Source: a virus | Strand: one strand, 5' to 3' | Length of the DNA: 64,000 nucleotides | IMG/VR virus record: IMGVR_UViG_3300020580_000009 | Span: 1-64,000 of that record | In this document: piece by piece, positions 8,370-17,832 of the stretch | Numbering within the stretch: position 1 is the stretch's first letter | Layout of the letters: the number at the start of each line of letters is the position of its first letter | Made by a program: the position numbers and the translations under genes | Notes under the pieces: model-generated | What the model was told of the DNA's origin: nothing | Seen by the model: only the letters and a program-made list of their open reading frames with translations | Databases searched by the model: none

Positions 8370-8614
8370 GCCAAGTGACGATTCCAGTGGGATGTTCAAT
8401 ATACTCTAAAACTATACATGAGTTTGGAATGATATTAGGAGTTAGAAATTCAGAATCAATATGGCCATATATTGTGGTTCAGTATGAGGGAGAAGACTCA
8501 TTTATGACAGACATTAATGATTACGAAGAATGTTTGCTTGAAGGAACAATAGTTGTTTATAATAAAGAATTGACAGAACAAGAAAAATTAGTAGAGAGAT
8601 TAAAACACAGTTAA
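8366..8614 (+). CDS. Small protein, unknown function
   Basis: 82 residues starting in an ATGA overlap with the upstream gene. It is predicted to be a small beta protein (VTIPVGCSIYSK, IVVQYEGEDSF) with a charged C-terminal helix. I do not recognise it. The tight overlaps (4 bases upstream, 1 base downstream) show it is translated with the operon. Confidence 0.5.
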   Translation: MSQVTIPVGCSIYSKTIHEFGMILGVRNSESIWPYIVVQYEGEDSFMTDINDYEECLLEGTIVVYNKELTEQEKLVERLKHS

Positions 8615-8907
8615 TGAATAATTTTACAAAAATAAATCTAGCAGATATAAAAAATCTGTTTTGGAAACCACAGAACAGATTTTTGGTAATCATTGGAACA
8701 AAAAGGAATCAATACACTATTAATAGTTATACTACTACATTTACAGTAAATTGGCCTGATGATCTTATTGAATCCTTCAAAGGTGCCTGGCCAACAGAGG
8801 AACCAGGTATGGTATATGAAGATTTGGCTTCCCAATATCTAGATTGGGAAGTTTATGGTGAACTAACTGATGAAGAAAAATTGGAAATAATATTAAGAAA
8901 CAAATGA
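8614..8907 (+). CDS. ~98-residue protein preceding the radical-SAM cluster
   Basis: 97 residues. It contains FLVIIGTKRNQYTINSYTTTFTVNW and an acidic C-terminus (GELTDEEKLEIILRNK). It is the same size class and position as the proteins at 11813, 13337 and 13636: directly upstream of, and overlapping, a radical-SAM gene. However, it lacks their clear C-terminal aromatic/Ala pattern, so relationship is uncertain. It may be a partner or substrate of the downstream enzyme; function unknown. Confidence 0.5.
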   Translation: MNNFTKINLADIKNLFWKPQNRFLVIIGTKRNQYTINSYTTTFTVNWPDDLIESFKGAWPTEEPGMVYEDLASQYLDWEVYGELTDEEKLEIILRNK

Positions 8908-10289
8908 AATCCCCAAACCAGATCAACGTCGATAACATGTTATCGAGAATGACTGAAATAGAAATTAAGGCAGGCAGCGATAGCATTTGTCTAGCTAAAT
9001 GGTTACAAACGACCATCAACTTGCATAACGGTCATACCTCATCCTGCCATCACTGTAAGTCAAACAAAATTTCAGTAGAAGAACTAAAGAATAATTATTC
9101 AGCGCTACATAATACAAAAGAAAAAAAATTAGAAAGACTTGACATGATGGAATCTCGGCGTCCATCAGCATGTAACTACTGTTGGAATATTGAGGATTTG
9201 GGTAATGATCATATCAGTGATAGAACATATAAAAGCACAGATGAAAGCTGGGCATATCCGTATGCTGATAAAGTATTAACGAATGGACCATTAAACAATA
9301 TAACGCCGACATATGTAGAAATTTCGTTTAGCAGTGTATGTCAAATGTCATGCATGTATTGTTCCCCTGATGTTTCTTCAAGTTGGATGGAAGAGATTGA
9401 CCGTTACGGTGAATACAAAGTTGGAATAGGTAATATTGAATGGATTAAGCAACAAGGAAAGATGCCTATTCCTCACAAAGATCATAATCCATATGTAGAT
9501 GCATTCTGGAGTTGGTGGCCCGAACTAAGTAAAACGTTAGTAGAGCTAAGAATTACAGGCGGAGAACCATTGCTTAGTAAAGATTTTTGGAAATTGCTCG
9601 ATATGATTTATCAGAATCCTATGCCAAATTTGAAAATATCAGTAAATTCAAATATGATGGTTCCTGATCAATTAATAGATAAAATAATTGACTATGCAAA
9701 CAAGCTAAACGGTAAGGTCAAAGAATTTGAATTATACACAAGCTGCGAGGCGTCAGATATTCAAGCTAATTATATCAGATACGGGATGGATTATGATACG
9801 TTTATAAAAAATGTAGATAGGTATCTAGACGAAACGCCTAGTAATTATCGTATAAATTTCATGATTACATTCAATGCATTAAGTTTGACTTCATTCAAGG
9901 GTTTCATGTATGATATATGGAACTTCAGGCGAGACTACAATGAGAATGATGGATTCAACCGCATCCCGTTTGTAATTAGTTACTTGCGGTGGCCACAATT
10001 TCAAGACGTTAGAATTTTACCTACTGAATTTAAGTTAAAGTATCTGAATGATATTGATCAATGGATGAATATGCATGATAGAAATCATAGTAAGGATGCT
10101 GCTGGTAGATTTTATCTAGAAGAATTGGATCAAATTGCGCGACTAAAGGAATATGCTTTGACACCACTGGATAATGCTGATTTACAAAAACGATTATCAG
10201 ACTTCAAAAGCTTTTACAAAGAATACGATCAACGTAGAGGAACAGATTTTTTAACCACATTCCCAGAATATAGAGAATTTTATGAATGA
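8904..10289 (+). CDS. Radical-SAM protein 1 with N-terminal Cys motifs
   Basis: 461 residues. The radical-SAM signature CQMSCMYC lies at ~146-153 in the context EISFSSVCQMSCMYCSPDVS, followed by VELRITGGEPLLSKDFWKLL (the GGE motif that contacts SAM). An upstream segment has CHHCKSNKI (~49) and CNYCWNIEDLG (~90). This resembles the Cys-containing 'twitch' auxiliary region but placed before, not after, the catalytic domain. Such twitch-type radical-SAM proteins are known in large phages; reaction and substrate are not. Starts in an ATGA overlap with the small upstream gene. Confidence 0.75.
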   Translation: MKSPNQINVDNMLSRMTEIEIKAGSDSICLAKWLQTTINLHNGHTSSCHHCKSNKISVEELKNNYSALHNTKEKKLERLDMMESRRPSACNYCWNIEDLGNDHISDRTYKSTDESWAYPYADKVLTNGPLNNITPTYVEISFSSVCQMSCMYCSPDVSSSWMEEIDRYGEYKVGIGNIEWIKQQGKMPIPHKDHNPYVDAFWSWWPELSKTLVELRITGGEPLLSKDFWKLLDMIYQNPMPNLKISVNSNMMVPDQLIDKIIDYANKLNGKVKEFELYTSCEASDIQANYIRYGMDYDTFIKNVDRYLDETPSNYRINFMITFNALSLTSFKGFMYDIWNFRRDYNENDGFNRIPFVISYLRWPQFQDVRILPTEFKLKYLNDIDQWMNMHDRNHSKDAAGRFYLEELDQIARLKEYALTPLDNADLQKRLSDFKSFYKEYDQRRGTDFLTTFPEYREFYE

Positions 10290-11820
10290 ATCAAACTTAG
10301 ATTACAAAAAACGAGTATTAGATGCAATTAGCCCGACTTATTGTGCTGGTAAAGCACTAGGAGGAACTATTTGGCTTGGGTCTGGATCGTCTGCCCAATG
10401 CCATCACCCACCAGCATCAAAAATTCCTCTTACTGAACTAAAAGCAAGTTACAAAGCATTGCTAAACACAGAATATAGAAAGACAGTAAGAAAAGAAATG
10501 ATTGATGGAATACAAACTAAAGAATGTGATTACTGCTGGCGAGTAGAAAATTTAGGCAAGGATTTAGTGAGTGATAGAGTTTATAAGAGCATAATTCATT
10601 CAGAAGATGATATTCAAAAGAGTATTGAACAATATAAAAATTTTGAAGATATTGCCCCAAAGACATTAGAGATTTCGTTTGATAATTTGTGCAATTTTGC
10701 TTGTTCATACTGTAATGCAAGTTTTAGCTCAACTTGGGCGCATGATATTAAAGTCAATGGTGCTTATCAAAATCTCGTAAGTGACGGCGCTGGCGCCTAT
10801 CATCAGGATGGGTCATGGGCAATGCCGTACGGAATCAAAAACAAAGATAATCCATATACTGAAGCATTTTGGCAATGGTGGAACAATGAATTGCAATATA
10901 GCTTAGTTGAATTGCGCATTACAGGTGGCGAAGGAACTATGAGTCCGGATTTCTGGAAGCTTATAGATTGGTGGGAACAGAATCCAAATTGCAAAGTTCG
11001 CTTAGCAGTCAATAGCAATCTCGGAGCTAAGAAAGAATTGATTGAACGGTTGTGCAGAGCTACACATAGTTTTGAAGATTTTCATCTTTATACAAGCAAC
11101 GAGAGTTTCGGTGCTCATGCAGAATATATACGCGACGGTCTAGTTTGGGATGAATGGCTCAACAATTTTGAATACATTCTGAGTGAAGGCAACTGCAAGA
11201 ATACTCATGTGATGATGACTATCAATGCACTGTGTTTGTTCAGTATTACTGAATTCATGGATGAGATGCTGAAATTGAAAGAGAAACATGGGCATTGGCA
11301 TGCAGGCATGAGTTTCAATATCTTACGCTTCCCGAGTTTTATGAGCGTAAATACATTGCCATATATTGTCAGGGAGGCCCAAGCTGTAAAGATACAAACC
11401 TGGGCAATTGCAAATAGGTCAAAATTGCAAAATCACGAGTATGAAGGAATTGAGCGAATGATAGCATACATTCGTGAAGTTGATGAAGGTCACAGCAACG
11501 TGAGTAGTTTAGAATCTCGACAAAGGGATTTCAGAACATTCTTTGCTGAATATGATCAACGCAGAGGTAAAAATTTTGTTGAAACGTTCCCAGCATTGAA
11601 AGATTGGTATTTGAGTTTACCTGAGACAAAATTGAAGCCGATCAAAGAATTGATTAACGGTGATAACACCAAAGCGATGGAGTTCGTGCATAAGGAATTG
11701 TTAAATAAAGCTAAAGAGGAGGGATGGATTCTTTCTCCCTCAAAAGCAAATCCTGGCAGTCAAGAATATGTAGAACCTCAGACTGTCAGGGATATTATTA
11801 ATCCTGACACAAATGAATGA
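10282..11820 (+). CDS. Radical-SAM protein 2, close paralogue of protein 1
   Basis: 512 residues. CNFACSYC at ~137-144 (EISFDNLCNFACSYC) and VELRITGGEGTMSPDFWKLI are the iron-sulphur and GGE motifs. The N-terminal ECDYCWRVENLGKDLVSDR matches protein 1 (CNYCWNIEDLGNDHISDR), and both have a QRRG(T/K)(D/N)F near the end. Protein 2 keeps only part of the first Cys pair (QCHHPPAS versus SCHHCKS), so its auxiliary site may differ. It also has an extra ~60-residue C-terminal tail. Overlaps both neighbours by 8 bases. Confidence 0.75.
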   Translation: MNESNLDYKKRVLDAISPTYCAGKALGGTIWLGSGSSAQCHHPPASKIPLTELKASYKALLNTEYRKTVRKEMIDGIQTKECDYCWRVENLGKDLVSDRVYKSIIHSEDDIQKSIEQYKNFEDIAPKTLEISFDNLCNFACSYCNASFSSTWAHDIKVNGAYQNLVSDGAGAYHQDGSWAMPYGIKNKDNPYTEAFWQWWNNELQYSLVELRITGGEGTMSPDFWKLIDWWEQNPNCKVRLAVNSNLGAKKELIERLCRATHSFEDFHLYTSNESFGAHAEYIRDGLVWDEWLNNFEYILSEGNCKNTHVMMTINALCLFSITEFMDEMLKLKEKHGHWHAGMSFNILRFPSFMSVNTLPYIVREAQAVKIQTWAIANRSKLQNHEYEGIERMIAYIREVDEGHSNVSSLESRQRDFRTFFAEYDQRRGKNFVETFPALKDWYLSLPETKLKPIKELINGDNTKAMEFVHKELLNKAKEEGWILSPSKANPGSQEYVEPQTVRDIINPDTNE

Positions 11821-12112
11821 TGACGATCTAAAAGTTTTAGTTTATACACAAAGCTATGGCATTATTGATGATAGATATGATGCGTCTTTTTACGATACAG
11901 AACACGAATATGATCCAGGTCATATTCGTTTTGTAAATCATGCAGTGCAAAAGATATTATCAACTATAGATTTTTCTCTGTATAGAGGCGTAAAGATATT
12001 AGTTGAAACGAAGGAAGAGCAGGATGTTAATTGTTCTCCCTTCGTTCAAGCTAAATTCTTTATTAAATTTGAAAATAGGTTAGACGCATTGGCGTTTAAA
12101 TTGAAGAAATGA
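11813..12112 (+). CDS. ~98-residue radical-SAM partner protein
   Basis: 99 residues in the overlap-coupled gap between radical-SAM genes 2 and 3. The last 20 residues read KFFIKFENRLDALAFKLKK, a pattern shared with the two small proteins at 13337 (YYIEFDTEQDAFEFSL) and 13636 (RIILVFDCEKEALEFII): aromatic strand, acidic turn, then (D/E)A-x-x-F helix. Similar small proteins are common in T4-like cyanophages. Pairing with radical-SAM enzymes suggests a substrate or recognition partner, which is inference. Confidence 0.55.
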   Translation: MNDDDLKVLVYTQSYGIIDDRYDASFYDTEHEYDPGHIRFVNHAVQKILSTIDFSLYRGVKILVETKEEQDVNCSPFVQAKFFIKFENRLDALAFKLKK

Positions 12113-13368
12113 GTGAAAGAAAACATCTATGCTGTGCTCCATGGGTCTCTATGCACCTTTGGCCGAATAACAATGTATATCCATGCTGCGCAGTAAATTC
12201 AGCAGATTCATTTGGGCAATTGGATGAATCAGGTATTGCTATAATGAACAATGAAAAATTTAAGAAATTTAGAATTGACATTCTAGCAGATAAAAAACTA
12301 GATGTATGCAAAACATGCTGGAAGGCAGAAGAGGCTGGACAAGTATCTCTCAGAAAATCTTATAATCACCAATTTTTAGATCATGCCCAAGAGTTGATAG
12401 ATTCTACACAAGAAGATGGAACAGCAGATGTAAAAATGTTAAATTGGGATTTTAGATCAAGTAATTTATGCAATTATGCATGCAGAACATGCGGACCACA
12501 ATTGAGTAGCACATATAAGCAACTGTCAGATAGGGCATCAGGAATTAAAAGTGACAAAGTAACACACATTCGAAGTGCATCAGAAATTGGTCTTAACCAA
12601 ATCATTGAACAGAATACTAATCAAGTTAAGGCAATGCATTTTGCGGGCGGCGAACCATTATTAATGGAAGATCATTATAAAATTATCAACAAATTGATTG
12701 AAGAAAATAGAACGGATGTGAATATTCAATACTCTACAAATGGCAGCAAATTAACCTACAAGACATTTGATTTTAGAGACGCTTGGCACAAATTTAATAG
12801 CGTTACTATGAGTTTTAGTATAGACGAAATTGAGGGTCGTGCTGAATATTGGCGATATGGGACAGATTGGCCCGTCGTTAAGAAAAATATTGATGAAATG
12901 ATGATTTATACTAAAGAGCATACAAATGTTTGTGTTTGGTTTGCTCCTACGATTAGCGTTTTTAATATCACTCGTCTAGAAGACATTCATAAATATTTTA
13001 GAGCGTCTGGCTGGTTAGATGGCGCAAGGCCAGAAATTTTGTTTAACCTTTTGCACACACAAGAGTATTATTGTGTTAAGAATACGAGTGATGAATTTAA
13101 ACAGTATGCAAAAACTAAACTAGAAAGCTATGTTGAATATTTGAAGAAATCAGAATTTGAATTTGACAACAAATTGGTTTCTTCAGCAGACGGATTGATT
13201 GGCTTTATGATGCAGCCTGGGCAAGACTTAAGTGACCAATTTACAATTAATACTGAACTATTGGATTTTCAGAGGAACGAAAATATTTTCGATGTTGCTC
13301 CAGAACTAGCTGAGTTGTTAATTAATAAAACTCTTTATGACAAGCAGAGTATTACTCGAAAAAATTGA
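12109..13368 (+). CDS. Radical-SAM protein 3 (twitch-type)
   Basis: 419 residues. It begins with CCAPWVSMHLWPNNNVYPCC and later DVCKTCWKAEEAGQVSLR, a four- to six-Cys auxiliary-cluster region at residues ~8-80. CNYACRTC follows at ~121-128 and MHFAGGEPLLMEDHYKI at ~180. The order is auxiliary motif first and catalytic domain second, matching proteins 4 and 5. The auxiliary motif differs from that of proteins 1 and 2, so the cluster holds at least two subtypes. Start overlaps the small upstream gene by 4 bases. Confidence 0.75.
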   Translation: MSERKHLCCAPWVSMHLWPNNNVYPCCAVNSADSFGQLDESGIAIMNNEKFKKFRIDILADKKLDVCKTCWKAEEAGQVSLRKSYNHQFLDHAQELIDSTQEDGTADVKMLNWDFRSSNLCNYACRTCGPQLSSTYKQLSDRASGIKSDKVTHIRSASEIGLNQIIEQNTNQVKAMHFAGGEPLLMEDHYKIINKLIEENRTDVNIQYSTNGSKLTYKTFDFRDAWHKFNSVTMSFSIDEIEGRAEYWRYGTDWPVVKKNIDEMMIYTKEHTNVCVWFAPTISVFNITRLEDIHKYFRASGWLDGARPEILFNLLHTQEYYCVKNTSDEFKQYAKTKLESYVEYLKKSEFEFDNKLVSSADGLIGFMMQPGQDLSDQFTINTELLDFQRNENIFDVAPELAELLINKTLYDKQSITRKN

Positions 13369-13636
13369 ACCAAACTTCTTGAGGACAATGGAAGTTGGGA
13401 AAGTTGTTTATGATAAAAAAGAAATAGAGAAGAATCCATTTTCTCTGTATAAGGAAATATTGTCTCTTGATTGGCTGAAACAAAAATCATACAGGATAAT
13501 TAGAGAGACACTTGTAAAGCAGACTCACACAGAATGGCCGGGACAAAAGTATTCTATACATTATTATATAGAATTTGATACCGAGCAAGATGCGTTTGAA
13601 TTTAGTTTAAGATACAATAACAGAATGGCGAATTGA
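13337..13636 (+). CDS. ~98-residue radical-SAM partner protein
   Basis: 99 residues from ATG 13337, or 82 from ATG 13388, which has GAGG just upstream. The longer form overlaps the radical-SAM gene by 32 bases but gives the natural-looking VLLEKIEP opening comparable to VVLKSWNR in the next gene. The C-terminal IEFDTEQDAFEFSLRY is the shared partner-protein motif. It is followed directly by a second partner gene, so radical-SAM gene 4 has two. Confidence 0.5.
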   Translation: MTSRVLLEKIEPNFLRTMEVGKVVYDKKEIEKNPFSLYKEILSLDWLKQKSYRIIRETLVKQTHTEWPGQKYSIHYYIEFDTEQDAFEFSLRYNNRMAN

Positions 13637-13929
13637 TGGCAACTGAAGTAGTTTTGAAATCATGGAATAGAATCAATCTAGACGCCTCATGGCCAGGTGC
13701 ATATACTGAAATGAAAACAGTAGAAAATGATTCACTATGTTTCGAAACTCGCATGTGGCTAACTACTGCACAATCAAATTTCCTTCAAGGAAAATCTGTA
13801 AGATCAAAATTAGAATTAGAAACTCCGATTTATCCTCAGGGATTTGCTGGAACATCCCTTTACTCAAGAATCATTTTAGTCTTCGATTGCGAAAAAGAAG
13901 CACTAGAATTCATAATTAAACACTTATAA
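13636..13929 (+). CDS. ~98-residue radical-SAM partner protein
   Basis: 97 residues from ATG 13636, which overlaps the preceding TGA (TGATG). A TTG three bases earlier is unnecessary. The C-terminal RIILVFDCEKEALEFIIKHL matches the motif of the two preceding partner proteins. The middle (LDASWPGAYTEMKTV) is not shared. It ends in the first base of radical-SAM gene 4, implying coupled translation. No leader-peptide or double-Gly cleavage signature is seen, so a RiPP precursor role has no direct support. Confidence 0.55.
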   Translation: MATEVVLKSWNRINLDASWPGAYTEMKTVENDSLCFETRMWLTTAQSNFLQGKSVRSKLELETPIYPQGFAGTSLYSRIILVFDCEKEALEFIIKHL

Positions 13930-15218
13930 TGTCTCAAATACCAAAATCATTTTGCACTGCTTCGGTATTGCATACTATGGCGCATCCGTCGGGCGAGCGC
14001 AGATTATGTTGTGCTAGTAGAGAGGAACCGCAATTCTTTAAAGGATATATTGATAAGGGTGAAGCAACACAATTAGACTATAATCCTATTCCTCTAGATG
14101 ATTGGTGGAATAGTGAATACATTCGAAGAATACGATTGAAAATGAAGAATGGTGAAGTTCCCTCGCAGTGCGAAATATGCAATGATAATATCTTGAATCT
14201 TCATACGTATAAACAATATTTTAATGAAACGTTGTTTTCACATAAGATTCAAGACGCGTTTGATTCTATTGACGAAAACGGATATACTTCATTGAAGCCA
14301 ATGAGCTATGATTACCGTGTCAGCAACCTGTGTAACTTCAAATGTCGTATGTGTGGTCCCGAACTTAGTTCTGCATGGGAAAGTGAAAAAAGAATGCTGG
14401 GCACTTGGAATCCGCAAACTGAAAAATGGATGAGTGCTGATAACAAAGAGAAGATAGAAGATTTTCAACAAGTCTTAGAACAAGAACTTTGGGATGCAGT
14501 CAAAGAGAATCGTATTGAAGAAATATATTGGGTTGGTGGAGAGCCACTTATGTATCCTATTCACTGGTCGATAATGAATCATCTTGTAGAGACTGGTCAG
14601 AGTAAAAATGTAATTGTGAGATATAATACGAATCTAAGCAATGTAAGAAATCTATATGATTTGTTGCCTTACTTTAAGGGAGTGAATGTATGTGCTTCAA
14701 TGGACGCTACCGCTGATGTTGCAGAATACATTAGAACTGGACTTAAATGGGAGCAATGGTTAGAGAACTTTAAAGAAGGTATGTTCTTAAATAATTTGTT
14801 CGGAATGAACGGTATGGTTATTGATGTGACGATAACATTACCTGGGTTATTTGACATGAAAAATTTGATGAAATTAGCAACGGAATTAGGAGTTAAGAGT
14901 TATGTTAAAATTACTTTTGATTTTGATAGCCAAGTTTTGATGAGCCCTATGTCCCTACCACATACTATTCTTGATCCTATTTTAGATGATTTGATCGCTT
15001 ATGAGGAATCATTGCACAACCCTTTAACAAAAGTATATTCAGACACGTTTAAAGATATGAAACGAAGATTGACTTTTGATCAGAAATATCCTGATTATGA
15101 ACAAGGTTTAAAATTAGGAAAAGAGAGATTGTTAAAATTGGAAGGACATAGGAAGCACCCTTTAACTATGTCTGATATACTAGCAAGTGATGCTAAAAAT
15201 TGGTGGGATAATATATGA
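13929..15218 (+). CDS. Radical-SAM protein 4 (twitch-type)
   Basis: 429 residues. The N-terminal auxiliary region is FCTASVLHTMAHPSGERRLCC plus QCEICND (~75). The catalytic CNFKCRMC lies at ~135-142 in YDYRVSNLCNFKCRMCGPEL, followed by IEEIYWVGGEPLMYPIHW. YDYRVSNLCN/CGPELSS is closely matched by protein 3 (WDFRSSNLCN/CGPQLSS), marking these two as sister paralogues. The gene ends in an ATGA overlap with the HNH endonuclease. Confidence 0.75.
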   Translation: MSQIPKSFCTASVLHTMAHPSGERRLCCASREEPQFFKGYIDKGEATQLDYNPIPLDDWWNSEYIRRIRLKMKNGEVPSQCEICNDNILNLHTYKQYFNETLFSHKIQDAFDSIDENGYTSLKPMSYDYRVSNLCNFKCRMCGPELSSAWESEKRMLGTWNPQTEKWMSADNKEKIEDFQQVLEQELWDAVKENRIEEIYWVGGEPLMYPIHWSIMNHLVETGQSKNVIVRYNTNLSNVRNLYDLLPYFKGVNVCASMDATADVAEYIRTGLKWEQWLENFKEGMFLNNLFGMNGMVIDVTITLPGLFDMKNLMKLATELGVKSYVKITFDFDSQVLMSPMSLPHTILDPILDDLIAYEESLHNPLTKVYSDTFKDMKRRLTFDQKYPDYEQGLKLGKERLLKLEGHRKHPLTMSDILASDAKNWWDNI

Positions 15219-15712
15219 TTACACAACATGAATTGAAAGAAAGTTTAACCTATGATCCAGTTACTGGTCAATTTATTTGGCTTGCACCCTCTAAATTTAG
15301 TAATATTAAACCTGGATCTATAGCAGGATCATTAAAGCATGATGGATATGTGCAAGTTAAGGTGCGAGGAAAACGGTATTATGCACATAGATTAGCTTGG
15401 CTGTACATGTCAGGAGAATTTCCGAAAAATTTCATAGATCATATAGACGGAAACAAAGCAAATAATTCTTGGATTAACCTTAGGGAGGCTACAAATGCGC
15501 AAAATCAAAGAAATAGTAAAATGAATGTAAAAAATACATCTGGAGTGAAAGGCGTGAGTTGGCATAAAAAATCGCACAAATGGCAAGCCCACATAGGGCT
15601 TGAGGATGGTCGTAATAAAAATTTAGGTTCATTTAATTCAATTGAGGAGGCCAAGAAGGTGGTCGAAGAGTATAGAAGCAAATTGCATGGTGAATTTGCA
15701 AACCATGGCTAA
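15215..15712 (+). CDS. HNH homing endonuclease with AP2 DNA-binding domain
   Basis: 165 residues. AHRLAWLYMSGEFP, then IDHIDGNKANNSWINLREAT and AQNQRNSKMN form the HNH_3-type nuclease core. NTSGVKGVSWHKKSHKWQAH and LGSFNSIEEAKKVVEEYRSK, ending LHGEFA, form the AP2-like DNA-binding domain. This two-domain layout is the standard phage/plant-type HNH homing endonuclease. It is inserted cleanly between two radical-SAM genes with a 4-base overlap upstream and 8-base overlap downstream, so it does not break either gene. Confidence 0.85.
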   Translation: MITQHELKESLTYDPVTGQFIWLAPSKFSNIKPGSIAGSLKHDGYVQVKVRGKRYYAHRLAWLYMSGEFPKNFIDHIDGNKANNSWINLREATNAQNQRNSKMNVKNTSGVKGVSWHKKSHKWQAHIGLEDGRNKNLGSFNSIEEAKKVVEEYRSKLHGEFANHG

Positions 15713-16889
15713 AACTTCTTGCTGCCTCCCATTTCAGCATCTTGGAACTCATCCCAATGGTTCTGTAAGTGTATGTTGTCAAGCTGATATGTCTAACCCA
15801 AATTCGTTTGCTAGAACAAACGGGCAGATGCTTTTCTTAGGTAAAAATACATTGGATGAAATTCGTAACAGTGAATCATTTAAACAAGTTCGTCTAAATA
15901 TGCTTGCTGGACAAGAACCTTCCCAATGTCATCGATGCTATGAGACTGAACGATCTGGCGGAAGAAGTAAGAGACAGTTAGAGAATCATTTATATAACTG
16001 GAAAGAAGATGACGCATTTACGTATGTGGATGGTAGCATTGATTCACCTTTACAATTCATCGAGTTACGGTTGGGTAATACGTGTAACCTGGCCTGCATT
16101 ACGTGTAATAGCGTATCTAGTTCTAAGTGGAGTAAGGATGAGCAATTTCTTACGAAGAAAATTGAATGGTTCAAAGCTTTTGAAAATTCTAAGCAAACTC
16201 GTTGGTTCGAAAGCGAAGGATTTTACGAAAACTTAGCTGCCATAAGCAAACATGTTCAGAAAATTTATATCAATGGTGGAGAACCACTGCTAATCAAGCA
16301 ACATAAAGTATTGCTTCAAAAACTTATTGATATGGGAGTTGCTAAGAACATTCATATTGAATACAGTATTAATCTAACGATCAAAGATGAAGAATTTATT
16401 GCACTTTGGAGTCAATTCAAGTATGTATCAGTACAATTTAGTATCGATGCTACGTATGAAATGAATGACTATATTCGTTATGGTTCTAATTTTGCAGATA
16501 TTCAAAACAATCTAGAATGGTATATTGCTAACAAACCACATAATGTATATTATTTTGTATGCCAAACAATTTCAGCATTGAACGCATGTCAAATAGAGCA
16601 GATGCAAGGTTTTCTAGAAGAATATAAATTGCAAATGTATGTCAATCCAGTTTATTCTCCTGAATATTTTTCTGCATCTGCGCTCACTGAAGCTGAAAAG
16701 ATAAAAGTGAGAAAATCTATTGCACCACTAAAAGATGATCAGATCAAATCTACAATGATCGCTTGGCTCGACAACAACAAAAGTGATAGTAATATGAGAG
16801 ATAAGCTTAATCAAGTTATCAATGCACTAAATGAAACTAGAGATATTCAATATCCTAAGTATCTAGGTGATATCGTTATTTCGAAGTAA
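15705..16889 (+). CDS. Radical-SAM protein 5 (twitch-type)
   Basis: 394 residues from ATG 15705, chosen because MAKTSCCLPFQHLGTHPNG aligns with the CC-x-P openings of proteins 3 and 4. The longer ATG at 15642 lies inside the HNH gene. Auxiliary Cys: CCLPFQ, VSVCC and QCHRCYETERSGGRSKR. Catalytic CNLACITC at ~127-134 (ELRLGNTCNLACITCNSVSS), then IYINGGEPLLIKQHK. It runs convergently into radical-SAM gene 6, with the two 3' ends overlapping by 14 bases. Confidence 0.75.
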   Translation: MAKTSCCLPFQHLGTHPNGSVSVCCQADMSNPNSFARTNGQMLFLGKNTLDEIRNSESFKQVRLNMLAGQEPSQCHRCYETERSGGRSKRQLENHLYNWKEDDAFTYVDGSIDSPLQFIELRLGNTCNLACITCNSVSSSKWSKDEQFLTKKIEWFKAFENSKQTRWFESEGFYENLAAISKHVQKIYINGGEPLLIKQHKVLLQKLIDMGVAKNIHIEYSINLTIKDEEFIALWSQFKYVSVQFSIDATYEMNDYIRYGSNFADIQNNLEWYIANKPHNVYYFVCQTISALNACQIEQMQGFLEEYKLQMYVNPVYSPEYFSASALTEAEKIKVRKSIAPLKDDQIKSTMIAWLDNNKSDSNMRDKLNQVINALNETRDIQYPKYLGDIVISK

Positions 16890-17832
16890 TCTTCCGTTTA
16901 GGAACAGTAACGTCGATACCGCAATAACAAAATGGTGTCCGACATTTAGTAGAAGTGGATAAAAGTTTTTCTAAATCCACTTCATCAAACCTTCCTTCCC
17001 AACCATCATTGAAACAATTTCCACGCTTTATTTGACCATCGTAGTTGATAAACAAACTCGCTTTACCGATATCGCATTCAAACCCTACAAACGAATTCTG
17101 TTTTGAATTAACCAAATCAATCGTGTTGATCTTTTTGAATTCACCATCATTGAACTTAGCGAATGCATCAGTTGTATTGACGTCAGTTTGAATCCAATTC
17201 TTACGTTCTACTCTTGATACCGTATTCAACCAATTATCTTGTTCGTCAGTATAACCTACATCCTTCCCGTCTGCCCCTAGACTCATACCTTCGTGCCTAT
17301 ATAATCTAACTGCCTCAACAGCTAAGTTAGGATTTGCAGCAAATTCATTAAACTTAGCATAGCAATGATCCCAATTGTATGGATCCATCATAACACGCAC
17401 AAGCACTTGTGTATGTTCAGCAGCAGCTAACGCAGTATTCATCCAATCATCTTTAGCAAATTCTGAGTGATACGACATTGCGATGTATGCACAGTGTGGT
17501 GCAAGTTCAGAAAAGTATCTAGCAGTTCTCTGTCCATTTGAAGTAAGTCCTACAGTCCATCCCAAGGATTTCATTCGTTGAACTAACTCTATAAATTTAG
17601 GATAAAGTGTTGGCTCACCGCCAGAAAATGCAATATGCACTTTCTTGTCTTTGAGATTTGAATTCAGATTATCAATGAATGCAAATAATTCTTCATCTTC
17701 GAAATGATGATTAGAACCGTTATAAAGATTTGGCTCACAATACCAGCAACTGTTGGTGCATATATTGTTGATCAAAAAGTCAATGTGAAATGTGTTTGGC
17801 TTTTCTGAGAAAATTTCTATGATTCGTTTCAT
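16876..17832 (-). CDS. Radical-SAM protein 6 with C-terminal Cys cluster
   Basis: 318 residues. The catalytic motif is near the N-terminus: CTNSCWYC at ~25-32 (IDFLINNICTNSCWYCEPN), then VHIAFSGGEPTLYPKFIEL and VGLTSNGQRT. The C-terminus has FECDIGKAS, RGNCFNDG and CRTPFCYCGID, a SPASM/twitch-like auxiliary region placed after the catalytic domain as in classical family members. This is the reverse of proteins 1-5. Opposite strand, with its own upstream partner gene in ATGA overlap. Substrate unknown. Confidence 0.75.
   Translation of the reverse strand: MKRIIEIFSEKPNTFHIDFLINNICTNSCWYCEPNLYNGSNHHFEDEELFAFIDNLNSNLKDKKVHIAFSGGEPTLYPKFIELVQRMKSLGWTVGLTSNGQRTARYFSELAPHCAYIAMSYHSEFAKDDWMNTALAAAEHTQVLVRVMMDPYNWDHCYAKFNEFAANPNLAVEAVRLYRHEGMSLGADGKDVGYTDEQDNWLNTVSRVERKNWIQTDVNTTDAFAKFNDGEFKKINTIDLVNSKQNSFVGFECDIGKASLFINYDGQIKRGNCFNDGWEGRFDEVDLEKLLSTSTKCRTPFCYCGIDVTVPKRKITSK

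Noticed and set aside
8614-15218. RiPP precursor/maturase cluster
   Set aside because: The small proteins have no leader/core layout, cleavage motif or repeated core, and no transporter, protease or recognition-element protein is seen. Partner status is kept as a hypothesis only.
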